Positions 37,067 through 50,272 are shown, numbered from the stretch's first letter. The stretch: DNA of 64,000 bases from Ophiosphaerella korrae (GCA_028456385.1 JALNQF010000006.1:62001-126000), one strand, 5' to 3'. A program made the numbers and translations. The notes: generated by a model not told the origin, from the sequence alone.

Positions 37067-38488
37067 ATGCTTCGTCCTCTATATAGACATGCTGCAAGGC
37101 AAGTGAACATTACCGCTCGTTCCCCAGCCATTGGAAAGCGCTACCTACACGCACCTGTAACTTTCGACTGGACTGATCCGCTCAATGCAAAGTCTCTGTT
37201 TACAGACGAAGAGATTGCAATTTCAGAAACAGCTGAGTCATACTGCCAGGAGCGTATGCTTCCCAGAGTACTTGGTACGCTTGCACTTAATTTCTTTTGG
37301 GGTTGACTACTGACCTCCCGTACTAGAGGCCTATCGTAATGAGGACTTTGATAGAAAGATTATTGAAGAGATGGGTGAATTGGGGTTGTTAGGTGCAACA
37401 ATTCAAGGTTATGAATGTGCTGGCGTCAGTAGTGTAGCAGCAGGTTTGATCACGCGAGCAGTTGAAAGAGTAGACTCAGGCTATCGGTCTGGTTACTCTG
37501 TGCAAAGCTCTCTGGCAATGGGAGGTATTGAGGAGTTTGGAAGCAAGGAACTCAAAGAACGGTTGTTGCCGAAGATGGCCAAGGGCCAACTGTTGGGTTG
37601 TTTTGGTCTCACCGAACCTAATCATGGATCTGACCCAGGCTCGATGGAGACAATAGCAAAGCCACATCCGTCGAAGAAAGGCTATTACTCGCTCTCTGGC
37701 TCGAAGACGTGGATTACCAACTCACCTATCTCGGATATTCTCTTAATATGGGCAAAATTGGATGGAAAGATCCGTGGCTTTGTTATTGAGCGTGACCAAT
37801 GTCCCCCAGGAACGTTGGAAACGCCGGCAATCAAGAACAAGAATGGCCTCAGGGCATCTCTTACTGGCATGGTACAGCTGGATGATTGTCCTGTGCCCGA
37901 AGCCAACTTGTTCCCCGATGTGCAAGGCCTGAGGGGGCCGTTTAGCTGCTTGAATTCGGCACGGTACGGTATTGCGTGGGGAACTATGGGTGCGTTGGAG
38001 GACTGTATAGCACGAACGCGAGAGTATGCGTTGGACAGAAAACAATTCAGGGGCAATCCGATTGCCAAGTACCAACTTGTGCAGAAAAAGCTAGCCGACG
38101 CAACGACTGATGCCGCTTATGGTATCCTTGCCGCTTGTCAGGTTGGAAGATTGAAGGACGAAGGCAAGGCTGCTCCTGAGATGATCTCCATGATCAAGAG
38201 GCAGAACTGCGACCGAGCTTTGGTCAACGCACGAACGTAAGAGATGTGAAATTTAGTTTGTGGGCACTGCTGACGAAGTACAGCCTACAGGAGGTGTTTG
38301 GTGGCAATGCCGTCTCTGATGAATACGGAATTGGAAGGCACGTCGCGAACCTGTTTGTGACGCAGACATACGAAGGCCAAAGCGACATTCACTGTGAGTT
38401 TGGAGTTGGCATGTAACTTTATAGCAACTAACGCATACAAGCTTTGATACTGGGGCGAGCAATTACTGGCATTCAGGGATTCTGTTGA
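37067..38488 (+). CDS. Glutaryl-CoA dehydrogenase, mitochondrial
   Basis: This acyl-CoA dehydrogenase-family flavoenzyme oxidises and decarboxylates glutaryl-CoA to crotonyl-CoA in lysine/tryptophan breakdown. It has 424 residues from exons 37067-37274, 37327-38236, 38284-38393 and 38442-38488. A basic N-terminal presequence ([12 protein letters not shown]) suggests mitochondrial import. [12 protein letters not shown] and [10 protein letters not shown] are the flavin-binding motifs. The C-terminus reads [23 protein letters not shown] (containing the catalytic Glu) and [13 protein letters not shown], which matches glutaryl-CoA dehydrogenase better than other acyl-CoA dehydrogenases. The last exon is 47 nt. 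Confidence 0.93.
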
Positions 38489-39094
38489 TTGCCGAGATGG
38501 AGGATAGAAGTGGCTTGGATGGAAGTGGCTTGGATGGCTTGGATGGCTGGATGGCTGGATGGCTGGATGGCTGGATGGCTGGATGGCTGGATGACTGGAT
38601 GACTGGATGACTGATGGTTGCATGGCGCAGGGTAGTTTCTGCGCGGTTCCACCAGTTGCCACTTGCTAAGCGCTGGTAGTGTAAAGAAACGAGGACAGCA
38701 ATTCAATACGTGATTCAATACACAATGAACCTTCTTTCCCTGCCCCGCAGACGAGTTCTCCTGCCCTCTTCGCCTTGGGCTCTCTGTATTCACGTATTTA
38801 TATATTTACACCATTATACAGTTAGATATTTGCGTATTCACGTAGTCAGCTTGCGAGTAGGTGGCGCCAGCTTGCTTGCTGGGTGGCGGACGGGCTTTCC
38901 GCTGATACCTACGCCGCCGCACTTGCTTTCCTCAGGATCTAACGCTAACGCTGGCTACCAACAGGGCATCCCACTCACTCTCCCACCTCAACTCTTTACC
39001 ACCACGCACCCCCGGCTTGCCCACGCTTCACTCGAGCACTGCACACACATACACACCGCACCTACGCCACACACCACCACAGACACACACCGCC
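38489..39094. other. Spacer with minisatellite
   Basis: After the minisatellite (38510-38617) the DNA is CT/CA-rich up to the start of the E2 gene, as expected for its promoter and leader. No other gene is seen. Confidence 0.55.
38510..38617. repeat. 8-bp GGATGGCT minisatellite
   Basis: About nine units of GGATGGCT follow a few longer GGATGGAAGTGGCTT-type units. The array grades into GGATGACT variants at its right end. It begins about 20 bp after the glutaryl-CoA dehydrogenase stop. Confidence 0.9.
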
Positions 39095-39899
<805 letters not shown>

Positions 39900-40296
39900 C
39901 GTGATCGCCATATAGATTGAGAGGACATACTTTCTTTACGGTTTACGACTGCATCTAGCTAGTGGACGGACAATGGGGTGAATAACCAGAACGGCCTTCT
40001 TGGGGCATGACAGAATGATGGAAACAAAGTCGATCCGGCATGCATGCTAAAAGGGATTCATAGGGCTTGCCATTATCATCTGTAGCAAGACGAGCCCTTT
40101 CCTTACCTTGTTGCACGTATAAGTAGCCTGGTGTATGCTTGTGAAATTCGCGCTTGACCAGGTCTCTACTCACTTTTCTACATGTGCCTTCAATTCCTTG
40201 ACCTAATACAAGCTAACACTAGACTCTTTAATCTTTACAGTTTCTAATGTACAGCTTTCTTGACTAATACATTAGCGGCGTGGTGACCCCTCCTCT
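39900..40296. other. Convergent spacer
   Basis: Only presumed 3' untranslated sequence of the E2 and nucleotidyltransferase genes is present. Confidence 0.55.
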
Positions 40297-42058
40297 CTAA
40301 GCAGCTGTGCGCGCCCCTTCCAGATCTCCTTCGCTCATCTTGCTCGGTTCTGTGACTTCTTGCTCCCTAATCATCTTGGCCTTGGCCGCGAGATCGACCT
40401 TTGATTTCTGCAACAACGTATGTCCGTAGCAACGTACCTTATCGCGTCTCTCCTTGTACAGCATGTACGAGCTGCCAACCAGTGGGCTAATGAGTGATGC
40501 TCGCTTGTTACTCGCCAAGTCATGTTCCAGGTCAGAATGGAGTTTTAAGAAGGTAGCTTGGATGTGTTTGATGGCCATAGTTTTGCGGCCCAGGTCGTTG
40601 GTTTCGTCGGCAGGATCGCGGAGAGAGAGCATGTATGGAGGAAGGGGTGAGATTTCATTATTCTCCATCGTTTGTCAGTAGAAGGCGAGGAAGCTGCATA
40701 AGGTGTGTGCTTACCTTGAGCTTTTCTTTGACTGTGTCAGTCATGACAGGATGTTCACTTTTGTTGAAAAGGAGAACTGGTTCGATGGATATGCCCTGGT
40801 CCTTTGTGTTGAAACTATGGTAAAATTGAAGAAAGTTCATCAGACCCCCTGCGGCATCGTTTCGCGGGTGCGGATTATGTCGGAGACTGGCTACAATCAT
40901 CATAAATAGTGGGTAAGAACCAACGCCACCCCGGAACACATCGGTTAGACCTCGAATGTCTAGCATAGTCTTGATCAAAGCGTACAGCTGGGGTAGAAAG
41001 GGATATTGCTCCATGTAGCCTGTCATGATATTCCGAGAGAGCGATGTATCATTTGCCAACACAATCTGGATATCTAGTCCTGAGCGACGATCTTGGAGTG
41101 AAATGAGGGGATACCGCGCATTCCGGAGTTGGGGAAGTAGATAAGCGTTGTTTTTGGAAAGATGCTTGTGGTATAGTTGACGTAGGGTCTTCAATGCTTG
41201 CAAGCGTTGTTGGTGAGTTGGTGGTGGTAGTTTAGCAAGCGCAGGGTCTAGTTCTTCTTGTTGTGGGTCGAATAATCGAAAGTCGATATCGGAGGTAGCA
41301 AGACCAAGGCCAGTGCGCTCTGAGCCAAATACTTGGAGAAGGTATCCAGGGAGACATTTGCAGACATGGTCTCTCACCTGCTGGATCAAATGCCTTCGCG
41401 CAACTGTCTCATAGTAGCCAGGCTTGGAGAAATGGAAGAAGTTCGCAATCTCGCGTGCCAACTTATCCATTCCTGGCATAGCTCTATCTTCCTGGGGAAG
41501 GCACCATGGCAAGCTGCTTTCCTTGGCAGACTTAGAGTTCACCATGGGTTGCACCACGACGCCCTCATAATCTGCCTGGGCTTTGGCCGCCTTTCTCGCT
41601 TCCGCCAGCAGTGCGTCCAAGGCTTTCGGGTCATCTTTGCGCCCATGCTGTAGTTTCCTCGAGTTCTTGCTGGGGTGCTGGGTGCCTTGGCTGACGTGTA
41701 CTCTGGTGATTTTCAACCGCGCTGCTTGGCTTGGTTCTTCCCTGGCAGCATTGGCATCACTAGCATCATGGGGCAGGACCTGGGCTGCGGTGGTGGACAG
41801 GCGCTGTTGGTGGTGTTGGAGAGAGGACGGATGCGGCCCAACAAAGTACTGCCACAGGACAGTGGACGGCGAGAAGCGGTTATGCGCGCGACATGTGAGC
41901 CGAGGGTGGGGGGGCTTCATGGGAGGCCTGCGGTGCGGATGGTGGGGAGTGGTACCAACGTGCAATGCTGCGAAGTTCTTCTCAGAAGGTTGCCAAGCCC
42001 CAGCAAGGTGAACTAGGCCAGCTTGGGCGGCAAGCACACTCCCGCGGACTTTCCGCAC
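40297..42058 (-). CDS. Non-canonical poly(A)/nucleotidyltransferase (Cid1/Trf4-like)
   Basis: This predicted polymerase-beta-type nucleotidyltransferase adds nucleotides to RNA 3' ends. It has 569 residues from exons 42058-40715 and 40662-40297. The catalytic motif is VFGSERTGLGLATSDIDFRL near residue 244, giving the GS and the DxD metal ligands. LISLQDRRSGLDIQIVL supplies the likely third acidic residue. The PAP-associated region follows (YPLFMMIVASLRHNP, GGLMNFLQFY). The long N-terminus is Arg/His/Pro-rich and could include a mitochondrial presequence; a Met at residue 47 is an alternative start. RNA substrate and compartment are not settled. The C-terminal exon is helical and basic. Confidence 0.82.
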
Positions 42059-42673
42059 ACTTCATTGTCCGCACTGCCATAGCATAGAGACTGTCTCCTC
42101 ATATTCTCCTCATATCACGTCCGATGCTGCCATGTGGTATGTTGTGCTGTGCCGGCGGCTAGACATGCCTATCCTGCCATGTCTTCGTTCTCTGCAAGCC
42201 ATGCCAGACATAGCTGCTAGCAAGCTCGCAGACGAGGCCAATGACATCATCTTGACATTGCACCCAGCAGCCTGCACGCACACACACACACACAAATAAT
42301 GCGTTTGTAGCACTGGTTGAGGGGCCTGCTGGCCGTGTGCCCTGCATATTGATGCTTGCCGACGTCAGGAGCTTAGGGTGGCACGACGGCGGGATGCGAA
42401 CGACAGCCCACCAAAACCTTACCTTACCTCCCCCAACTCTCCATTCAACTTCACTTGCGCGCCCCGTGCCTTTAATTCCTCCAGCTGCCGTGCTGGTGCC
42501 TGCTCGCTAGCAACCCACGGTCCGCCCTCGTTTCCACGGCTGTGCCTGCACTTTCCACTCTGTAGCCGTTCACTCAACTCGTAGTACGTCTCCATATCAC
42601 ATCACCCCGCCATGCCCATCCTCTTGCCCCCTATCCTCTAACCCCCCAACTAGCCCTGCACCGGCTCTACACA
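42059..42673. promoter_or_regulatory. Divergent promoter region with CA repeat and STRE-like sites
   Basis: This spacer separates the nucleotidyltransferase and trehalose genes. A short CA dinucleotide run lies at about 42274-42294. AGGGG at 42320-42324 and CCCCT at 42628-42632 match the stress response element core bound by Msn2/4-type factors. Such sites suit a trehalose gene, but pentamers are common by chance. Confidence 0.35.
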
Positions 42674-45620
42674 ATGTCCTCAGACCCTTTCGAGCCCTCG
42701 GAAAGCGAACATCCTGCCCTCCACCCCTCCATCACCAATGTCCCCGTCACGCCCGGCGTTCACTTGACCGGCAAGTCGGCCTACGTCGACCCCAGCGCAG
42801 CTGAATCTAATGCCAAGCTACCCTTCAACCCAGAAGAGGTCAGCCCAGGCCCCTCATGGAGCGCAAATTCCTACTTCGCAGACAAGCAGGCTATGGACAA
42901 GGCGCATGCTGCGCCCCAAGCAGCGACAGACGCTCCATCTATAAGTGAAAACAACGACAATCCGAGCAAGGTGCCAGAGCCCACGCCCAAGCACGATCTG
43001 GCAGACACGGACCCCCGGGCAGCATACCCAGGACTCAACCTCAGCGGCCGCATAATCAGCGCAACCTTCGCTATACCATACAACCTCAAATATTCAGAGG
43101 GCAATGATTGGGAGCTTAATCCTCGGCGAGGCACATCGGCCCTGTTTGACTCCTTCTCATATCTAGCCTCGTCTTCGTCGCCATGGAACCACACGCTCGT
43201 GGGTTGGACTGGCGAAATTTCGCCTGCAAAGTCTGATGGCTTGGCTGCACAACCGCCCGTGAGCAAGGCTGCCGCCCCGATTCCTGTGGATCCAAAGCAG
43301 CCAATTGCAGTACCTCAGCAACCACTTAGCCTACACATTGGCCATGAAGACCGAGAGAGACTGGAACAGCAACTTGAACGCGACCATGGAGGCAAGATCG
43401 TCCCCGTATGGTTAGTCGACGAAATAGACGATGGCAAAGACGAATACATTGTCAAAGACCAGAGCCGCTGGCGCACCTTTGCAGAGCACGAGCTATACAC
43501 TCTCTTTCATTACAAGCAGAATGAGCCTGCAGATGGCCGTGCCGCACGAAAATCCTGGGCGGACTACTATCGTATGAACAAGCTCTTCGCCGACAGGATA
43601 TTAGACATCTACAAGCCCGGTGATATAGTCCTAGTACATGACTTCTATCTCCTCCTCTTACCAAGTCTGCTCCGTCAGCGGTTGCCCAACATATATATCG
43701 GCTTCTTTCTTCATGTTCCATTTCCCAGCAGCGAGTTCTACAGATGTCTAAGCAGGCGCAAGGATATTCTGGAGGGCGTTCTAGGTGCCAACATGATAGG
43801 CTTCCAGTCCTACAGCTACTCACGGCACTTCTCGTCATGCTGCACGCGGATCCTAGGCTTTGAGTCCTCTTCGGCCGGCGTCGATGCATATGGAGCACAT
43901 GTAGCAGTCGATGTATTCCCCATTGGTATCAATGCTGCTTCAACCCAGCGACAAGCTTTTGGAGATCCAGAGATTGATGAGCGAATCAAGGGCATCCGCG
44001 AACTGTATGCAGGTAAAAAAATTATTGTTGGTCGTGATAGGCTTGATGCGGTGCGTGGCGTGGCCCAAAAACTCCAGGCATTCGAGACATTCCTCGAGAG
44101 ATATCCGGAGTGGCAAGGGAAAGTCGTTTTGATCCAGGTCACCAGCCCGGGTGGTGTTCACACAGACAGGAGCGATGGTGCGCGAGAGAAGATCGTCAAC
44201 AACATCTCTGATCTCTCGGCCAAGATCAATGGCATGTATGGCTCCCTCGACTTTACACCAGTCCGTCACTTCCCACAATACCTTTCACGAGAGGAGTACT
44301 TTGCTCTTCTTCGATTAGCAGATATCGGGCTTATTACTAGTGTACGTGATGGCATGAACACAACTAGTATGGAGTATGTCATCTGTCAAAAGGATAATCA
44401 CGGACCACTCATCCTCTCCGAGTTCTCGGGCACGGCTGGATCACTTAGTGACGCGCATCAAATCAATCCATGGGACCTAGGAGGTGTCGCTGATGCTATC
44501 AACGAAGCTCTTAAGCTCACGGATGAGCAGCGAGAGAAGCAACACACGAAGCTCTACACTCGTGTCGTTGCCAACAACGTGCAGACGTGGACAAACAATT
44601 ACCTAAAGAGGCTCATGACTAACTTGTCATCATTTGATCAGTCCTTTGCTACGCCCGCTCTAGATCGGGCCAAATTGCTCTCTCAATACCGACAAGCGAA
44701 AAAGCGGCTATTCATGTTCGATTATGATGGCACCCTGACACCTATTGTGACAGATCCACAGGCAGCCATTCCTTCTGATCGAGTGATACGTACACTGAAG
44801 ACGTTGGCAGCAGATCCGAATAACTCGGTTTGGATCATTAGTGGTAGAGACCAAGCTTTCTTAGATGAATGGATGGGCCACATCTCCGAACTTGGACTAA
44901 GTGCTGAACATGGCAGCTTCATGCGGAATCCACGTAGCGACGATTGGGTGAGTCTGATTGAAAAGGCCGATATGAGCTGGCAAAGTGAGGTCAAGGAAAT
45001 CTTCAATCACTATACCGAGAGGACGCAAGGTAAGGTTATCGCTTTTTTATATTGCTTGTGTTAACGTTTTGTAGGTTCTTTCGTTGAAGAGAAGAAGATT
45101 GCTGTAACATGGCATTACCGAAGAGCTGATCCAGAGTATGGCGCGTTCCAGGCTCGCGAGTGCCAAAAGCACCTTGAGAGGACTGTCGGGAAGAAGCATG
45201 ATGTGGAAGTCATGACCGGCAAAGCCAATCTTGAGGTTCGCCCTCGCTTTGTCAACAAGGGCGAAATTGCCAAGAAGCTTGTTCTGGAGTATGGTGACAA
45301 GCCTGGAGATGCACCTGAGTTCGTCCTCTGCCTGGGTGATGACTTTACAGACGAAGGTAAATGATTCAATTATTTTCCTTTTCAAGTTAATGCTAATGGG
45401 CGCAGATATGTTCCGTTCATTACGCCAATCGAATTTGCCACCAGACCACGTTTTCTCAGTCACTGTGGGAGCCAGCTCGAAACAGACATTGGCAAACTGG
45501 CATCTTGTAGAGCCTGCTGATGTTATCTCATGCATCTCATTGCTCAACGGCTCGGCTGATGCTGGTAATGTTGGAGCTGTTGCGGTGGTTGAGGGGTCTG
45601 TTCCGGATTCGCGTATATGA
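42674..45620 (+). CDS. tps2: Trehalose-6-phosphate phosphatase (Tps2-type)
   Basis: This 950-residue protein dephosphorylates trehalose-6-phosphate, the last step of trehalose synthesis, in the cytosolic trehalose synthase complex. Exons are 42674-45029, 45075-45356 and 45406-45620. An N-terminal extension of about 120 Pro/Ser-rich residues leads into a GT20 synthase-like domain (VHDFYLLLLPSLLRQRLP, GFFLHVPFPSSE, SVRDGMNTTSMEYV). The C-terminal HAD phosphatase domain starts with FMFDYDGTLTPI, whose two Asp are nucleophile and acid, and continues through IISGRD and CLGDDFTDE. The presence of the full phosphatase motif set points to Tps2 rather than the regulatory Tsl1/Tps3 subunits, which lack it. 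Confidence 0.93.
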
Positions 45621-46090
45621 GAAATGTTTGCGCACTAGAAATACGGCAGTCGCAAGCATTCACTGGCACCTAGCTAGATAATGGAGTAGCAGCAATTATG
45701 GGTGAAAAACAGGCTCATGTATGGCTTGAGATGATGGGGTGAGGTCGTCCATGCCACTGTGACCCTATGTGGGTTCCAAGTAGTCTATACATAGCAGACA
45801 GCATAGTCTGAGACTGAATGTAAAGCACACTCACTCGGCACGAATGCGATTGCTGTTCAACCAGGTGAGCCTTTCACTTGATACAAAACGACTTTAACTG
45901 CTTCTCGAAGATAAAAGTAAAGACAAAATTGAATAACCTAGAATACAAGTACTAACCAACAAATATTAAGCAAAACCTATGGGTTCTACCCTTCTGCAGC
46001 CATCACTGTGCAAAATCCACCAAACAACCCGCAGCCTCCAAGTGTCTCAGGCGTCCAAGCCGCCAAGATTGTTAGCGGCAGCATATCCAA
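45621..46090. other. Convergent spacer
   Basis: No feature beyond presumed 3' untranslated sequence of the flanking convergent genes. Confidence 0.55.
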
Positions 46091-46617
46091 CTAGGTGCAA
46101 TGCGCGAAGTCGTTGTTGCTGGGATTAAAGTGATAAATGCAACCTAAGTAGCCGTAGTTGTTGTCCATGACGACGCGGTACTCTCGCCCCGAACCACTGA
46201 ACCAAGCCGGGTTCATAAGAGGCTGAATCCACTTCTGGCTCCTCTCATTGGGGAACATTTGCACACCTTGGCCCATGCCACCGAAGGTGTGAGGGAACAC
46301 ACGCAGATCGTTGGGGTTGGTGGGGAAAAGACGACGTATAGTGTGGGAATTGGCAATTGCTCCGGTGATATCAGAGCTCTGCAGGAGTGGAATTAGATTA
46401 GCCGGGGGGAATCTTAAGGGTGGAAAGAAAGGGATAGGTGGGGTGAACAACTTACGAGGAATGTTTTGCCACCGCAGTTCACGGTTGCGGGAATTGGGAC
46501 CGCGCGGGATTCGAGTTGGGGGACTTCAATGTCTGGGGTGGGGACCTCTGCGGTTGGGAGGGCAAAAGAGGTGGCGAGGAAGCCGAAAAGGGCAGTGGTG
46601 TAGTAGTTGAAGAGCAT
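46091..46617 (-). CDS. Secreted RNase N1/T1-like protein
   Basis: This small protein of 149 residues comes from exons 46617-46456 and 46378-46091. A signal peptide (MLFNYYTTALFGFLATSFA) is followed by a short acidic propeptide-like stretch ending near LESR. The mature part resembles guanyl-specific RNases of the N1/T1 family: FPHTF matches the segment with catalytic His40, EYRVVMDNN the one with Arg77, and IYHFNPSNNDFAHCT the C-terminal segment with His92. The catalytic Glu58 (in EFPI/EWPI) is not kept; the matching segment reads QKWIQPL. Three Cys are seen, so the disulfide pattern differs. It may be an altered RNase or a non-catalytic effector-like protein. Confidence 0.72.
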
Positions 46618-47546
46618 TTTGATGGTTAGATTGGGATCTAGGGAGGAAGCTGGAGTTTTCTGTGTTGATGTGGTACTGGATACTGGATGAATGTGCTGGA
46701 TGGAGTCTATCGATGGTATGTTCTATAGCCTCTTATACATTTTCATCGCCTTCATCTCTGATATACTTTTCTTTGTACTATGCAATAGCGTACTGTCGTT
46801 TCACATATTCTTACTGTACCCAGACATCAGATTGCTACCTAGGTGCCTATGCATGAACTTTGGTGGAACTATGGGATGGGTAAAGCCATCTATTTTCGAA
46901 GCCATGGCTTAGAAACCCGGAGCTAGTAAGTGAACAACACGCCAGATTTCGATTCGAGTGCAGGTATTTTATCATTGTCTGGAACTGGTAGGTACAGGAA
47001 TTTAGCAGAACCGCATAGTCCTGCTGCTACATCGCGCAGAGGGGTGTCTACGCTTGAGTGTGGAGACTATTTCAGCATGGGCTAAGTGAAGGGATAGTCT
47101 TGAGATTCAAATATATCTTTGACTAGCTTTACGTGCAACAACTCTGAAGATGGATCCACCTACACTCGTTATCGTGATTACTGAAATTTTATTTTTACTT
47201 CGAAATCCATTCGGACATGACTAAATCTCCCACCTCTGCGTAGTAGGTTCCTATTGGCCGTCGACTGCGCACGGTCCTCTAGGTCTGTGGGCCGCCTGAG
47301 CTTCTGAGATGATATATCATGAACCTAATACGGCCATCAGAGTAAGCAATAACTCAAAGGACCAACAGCATGCACCGCAGTTGTTTCAAAGTCTCAATGC
47401 TGTAGACTCCTAATATAAACCGTCCATTTATTGTCGCTACCTCGACCACCCACTCATCACTCGACAAACTCTTTCTACACAGACTCACCAGGTCCTCCTT
47501 GTTTCATCCTACCCAGCACGCAGTATTCAACAAGTACATTACCACT
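46618..47546. other. Divergent spacer without a gene
   Basis: AT-rich DNA between the RNase-like and DUF3632 genes. Two overlapping plus-strand frames at 46662-46912 are rich in Tyr/Phe/Leu because of T-rich sequence and are not supported. Confidence 0.5.
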
Positions 47547-48352
47547 ATGGCCGACGCATATGTTGAACATGAAGAGGATGGATCACAAGAGTTTCCTATT
47601 GTAGACTCGTTAGTTGATAGCCAAGACACGACAGCAGAAGACGCAGTCCAACAAATCACCAAGCTCACATTAGCCAAAACAACCGGCAGTCGACTCGAAA
47701 ATCACTGCTGGTTTATAGCTCTCAGTGTGCTATCTGCAGCTCGTCGTACGGTTCCCGAGAAGCAGTCAAGGCTTGTTGCTTTTGTCCTACAACTACGTAG
47801 CAAGACAGTTACAGATCCCTCAACAGGCGTACCCTTGAAGAATGGAAACGCCGAGGTCTGGAAGCAATTGCCTGGGTTTGGAATGACATTTTCTGATTTC
47901 ATATTCAGTTTTCCCGGTATGTACCGCATACATGACACGTCTATTTCCCAGCCAAACGATTGACATGCGCAGCCCATAAGCCCGAACCAGAAGATCAGAT
48001 CATCTACTGGCAGAATTTAATCGCGTTCGTGGCTCAAGTCGATGCTGGCAGCGAGAATCCAGACATAAATTGGTCTCACGGCAGCTGGACACTTAATTTT
48101 CTGGCGGTTGCGTTTGACGACGAAGACCATTGGGCGAAGGGGTTGGCAGTACGTCTGGTGTGTGTCTGGTACATTTACGATGCGCAAAAGATGTGGAAGA
48201 ATGTGGGGGAAGGGGCTGATGGATTCACGGTGGACAATTGGCAACGGTGGAAGCAGGGACTGAAAGAGGCAGCAGTGAAGACGCAGGACCAAGGCTCAAA
48301 AGAGATGATTGGTAGGGCGTTGGCGGAGATTGAGCGGGTTGAGAAAGAATAG
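47547..48352 (+). CDS. DUF3632 domain protein
   Basis: This fungal protein of unknown function has 249 residues from exons 47547-47916 and 47973-48352. Features typical of DUF3632 are an acidic N-terminus, LPGFGMTFSDFIF before the intron and, after it, YWQNLIAFVAQVDA and HWAKGLAVRLVCVWYIYDAQKMW. The domain is alpha-helical and restricted to fungi, and no biochemical role is established. The first ATG with a good context (ACCACTATGG) was taken as start. There are no membrane helices or signal peptide. Confidence 0.82.
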
Positions 48353-49145
48353 TCATGAGGACTTCGGCTTGTGTACATCACGTGATACTACGGACAGTAC
48401 CTACTGGTCGTCTAGTCTAAGTCTAGTCCAAGTCTAGCCGAGGTCTAGTCCAAATGGTTGGACACGGGTGACACAATAGATGCATGCGCCACGTGCTGGC
48501 TGGCTGACTCGCGTGGCTCGGCAAAGATTGATGGCCGCCACTTACTCGCAGACAACAGAGGCCAAACACGCAAACAAGTGGGCGATGGATTGCCCGAGGG
48601 CGACCCGCACAGCACATGGCGATAGACAATCTCATCCCCACTACTCTATCGACTCTATCGACTCTATCTGCTCTATCTGCTCTATCCTCCTGCGATTCAT
48701 GGGCCCGGCTCACCCCCTCGTTTCGCACTGGTGTGGTGTTGACTAGCCTCATTCTAGCCTTGGACCCAGAAGTCATGGTCCCGCCTCAACAACGACTCGA
48801 GGGAACTACTGTGCGACCCTGCAGCCACCGAGTTTGTCGTTTCTCGTTTGCCGTTTCTCGTCTCTGCCCTACCTGCTCTACCCACCCTACCCTTTCGCTC
48901 ATTTTCATTTTCATCTTCTCATCCTCGTCCTCTCGCCCTCTCGTCCTCTCGTCCTGGACCCGCTCTGCCTCTCGCCCTTTATTGCGCAACCCCTCGTTTC
49001 AGCTGCCCCAACTGCCGGCTTGGTGTGGGGATATCCGACACTTTTGGCGTTGCGACTCTGCCAGGCATTGCGCACTCGTCCAACATAGATAGCCACGACA
49101 TCTCTTGGACGTCTCAACCACACACCTCCTCCTCCTTCCAACACA
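48353..49145. other. Promoter-like spacer with 9-bp repeats and a pyrimidine tract
   Basis: Around 48645-48690 a CTCTATCGA/CTCTATCTG unit recurs five to six times. From about 48840 to 49000 the plus strand is strongly CT-rich, as is common just upstream of fungal start codons. Short frames here, including Ser/Leu/Pro-rich ones, follow from this composition. Confidence 0.5.
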
Positions 49146-49447
49146 ATGGGCATCTTCGAGAAACTTCAGGCTCGTATGTCTCGCCTCGCTGATACACCAC
49201 TATGAAACATGACATGACTGACTTGAGCCCCAACACAGGCCTCGAGCTCTACCGCCTCGAGCAGCGCTACACACGCCGCGAGAAACGTACAACATTCATC
49301 AGCGACGCGCGGTACGTCGACGGCGAATACGTCTATGCCTCGTCACCCAGCTCTGCAAACTCGTCCACCACCAGCAGCAGACGATTCAGCAAAATGCCTG
49401 CCATGGGCGTCAAGGAGCTTAGGCGTGCCGGCAGCGGCCGCTCATAG
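49146..49447 (+). CDS. Small conserved fungal protein (78 residues)
   Basis: Exons 49146-49173 (28 nt) and 49239-49447 join to MGIFEKLQARLELYRLEQRY and onwards, 78 residues. The intron has a GTATGT donor and a CACAG acceptor. The first 35 residues are charged and probably helical (EQRYTRREKRTTF); a YVDGEYVY segment follows, and the tail is Ser-rich and basic. I recall similar short proteins in other filamentous ascomycetes but know no function. The joined frame ends cleanly at TAG. It is too short for domain assignment. Confidence 0.72.
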
Positions 49448-50272
49448 GCCAAATACCCACAACCGCTTTGCCATGCGCTTGACCGCAACGAACAGCAGCC
49501 AAGTGAGACCACTTACAAGAAACGCATGTCGGCCAAGTGAGCGCTATTGCCGTGTCACAGGCCATCGTCATGCCGCACCGCATATGGCCAAGCCCTCCAT
49601 GTCGTGCTGTGCAAATCCACTGCTACCCATATTATGACCGCTATATGCAACAACCATATTCGCCATATACCCGCGCAACCGAAGCACGGGTCGCCATTTT
49701 TAGAACATTCTTCCATCCATCAATTTTTATCATGTCGAAACGCAACGGTCTCTATGACAGTCAGTATTTTCCTTAATTTGTTCGCCTTCTTGTATATCAG
49801 CATCGAGCATGCATTTTTATACCTTGCACAATGCATATCATAGCATAGCATAGTATCACAGAGGGAAACCTTGTCTATGCATTGCGTGCTCCAGTAAACA
49901 AAAGACGAATGGCAAGCAGCCGTCGCATAAGAACCAAATCAACGATTAGAAACCCTTCTTCTTCCGCAGGTGCCTTTTCTCCAATGTTATGCATAACTCA
50001 TCGCGCAAATGGCACACAGCTGTCAAGCATGACATGACATGCATACGCCACCTGCGCGCCCCAGAAGAACCCGAGCCATACGTTTCCCGTCTATCAACGC
50101 ACATGGCTCACTGTGCAGTAGTGCTGTTACCATGCAGAATGGGGTGCAACACAATTGAGGATTGATATCTTCTTCACTACAACTCAACCAGGCCTAGAAT
50201 TCTCTTCGAAATATAATCCTGATTCATTGCAAGCTGACTTGTCTATCTTTAACGTGTTGATCCAATATGGTT

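Noticed and set aside
41583..42016. Plus-strand frames of 113-142 codons opposite the nucleotidyltransferase
   Set aside because: Antisense shadows of its GC-rich N-terminal region.
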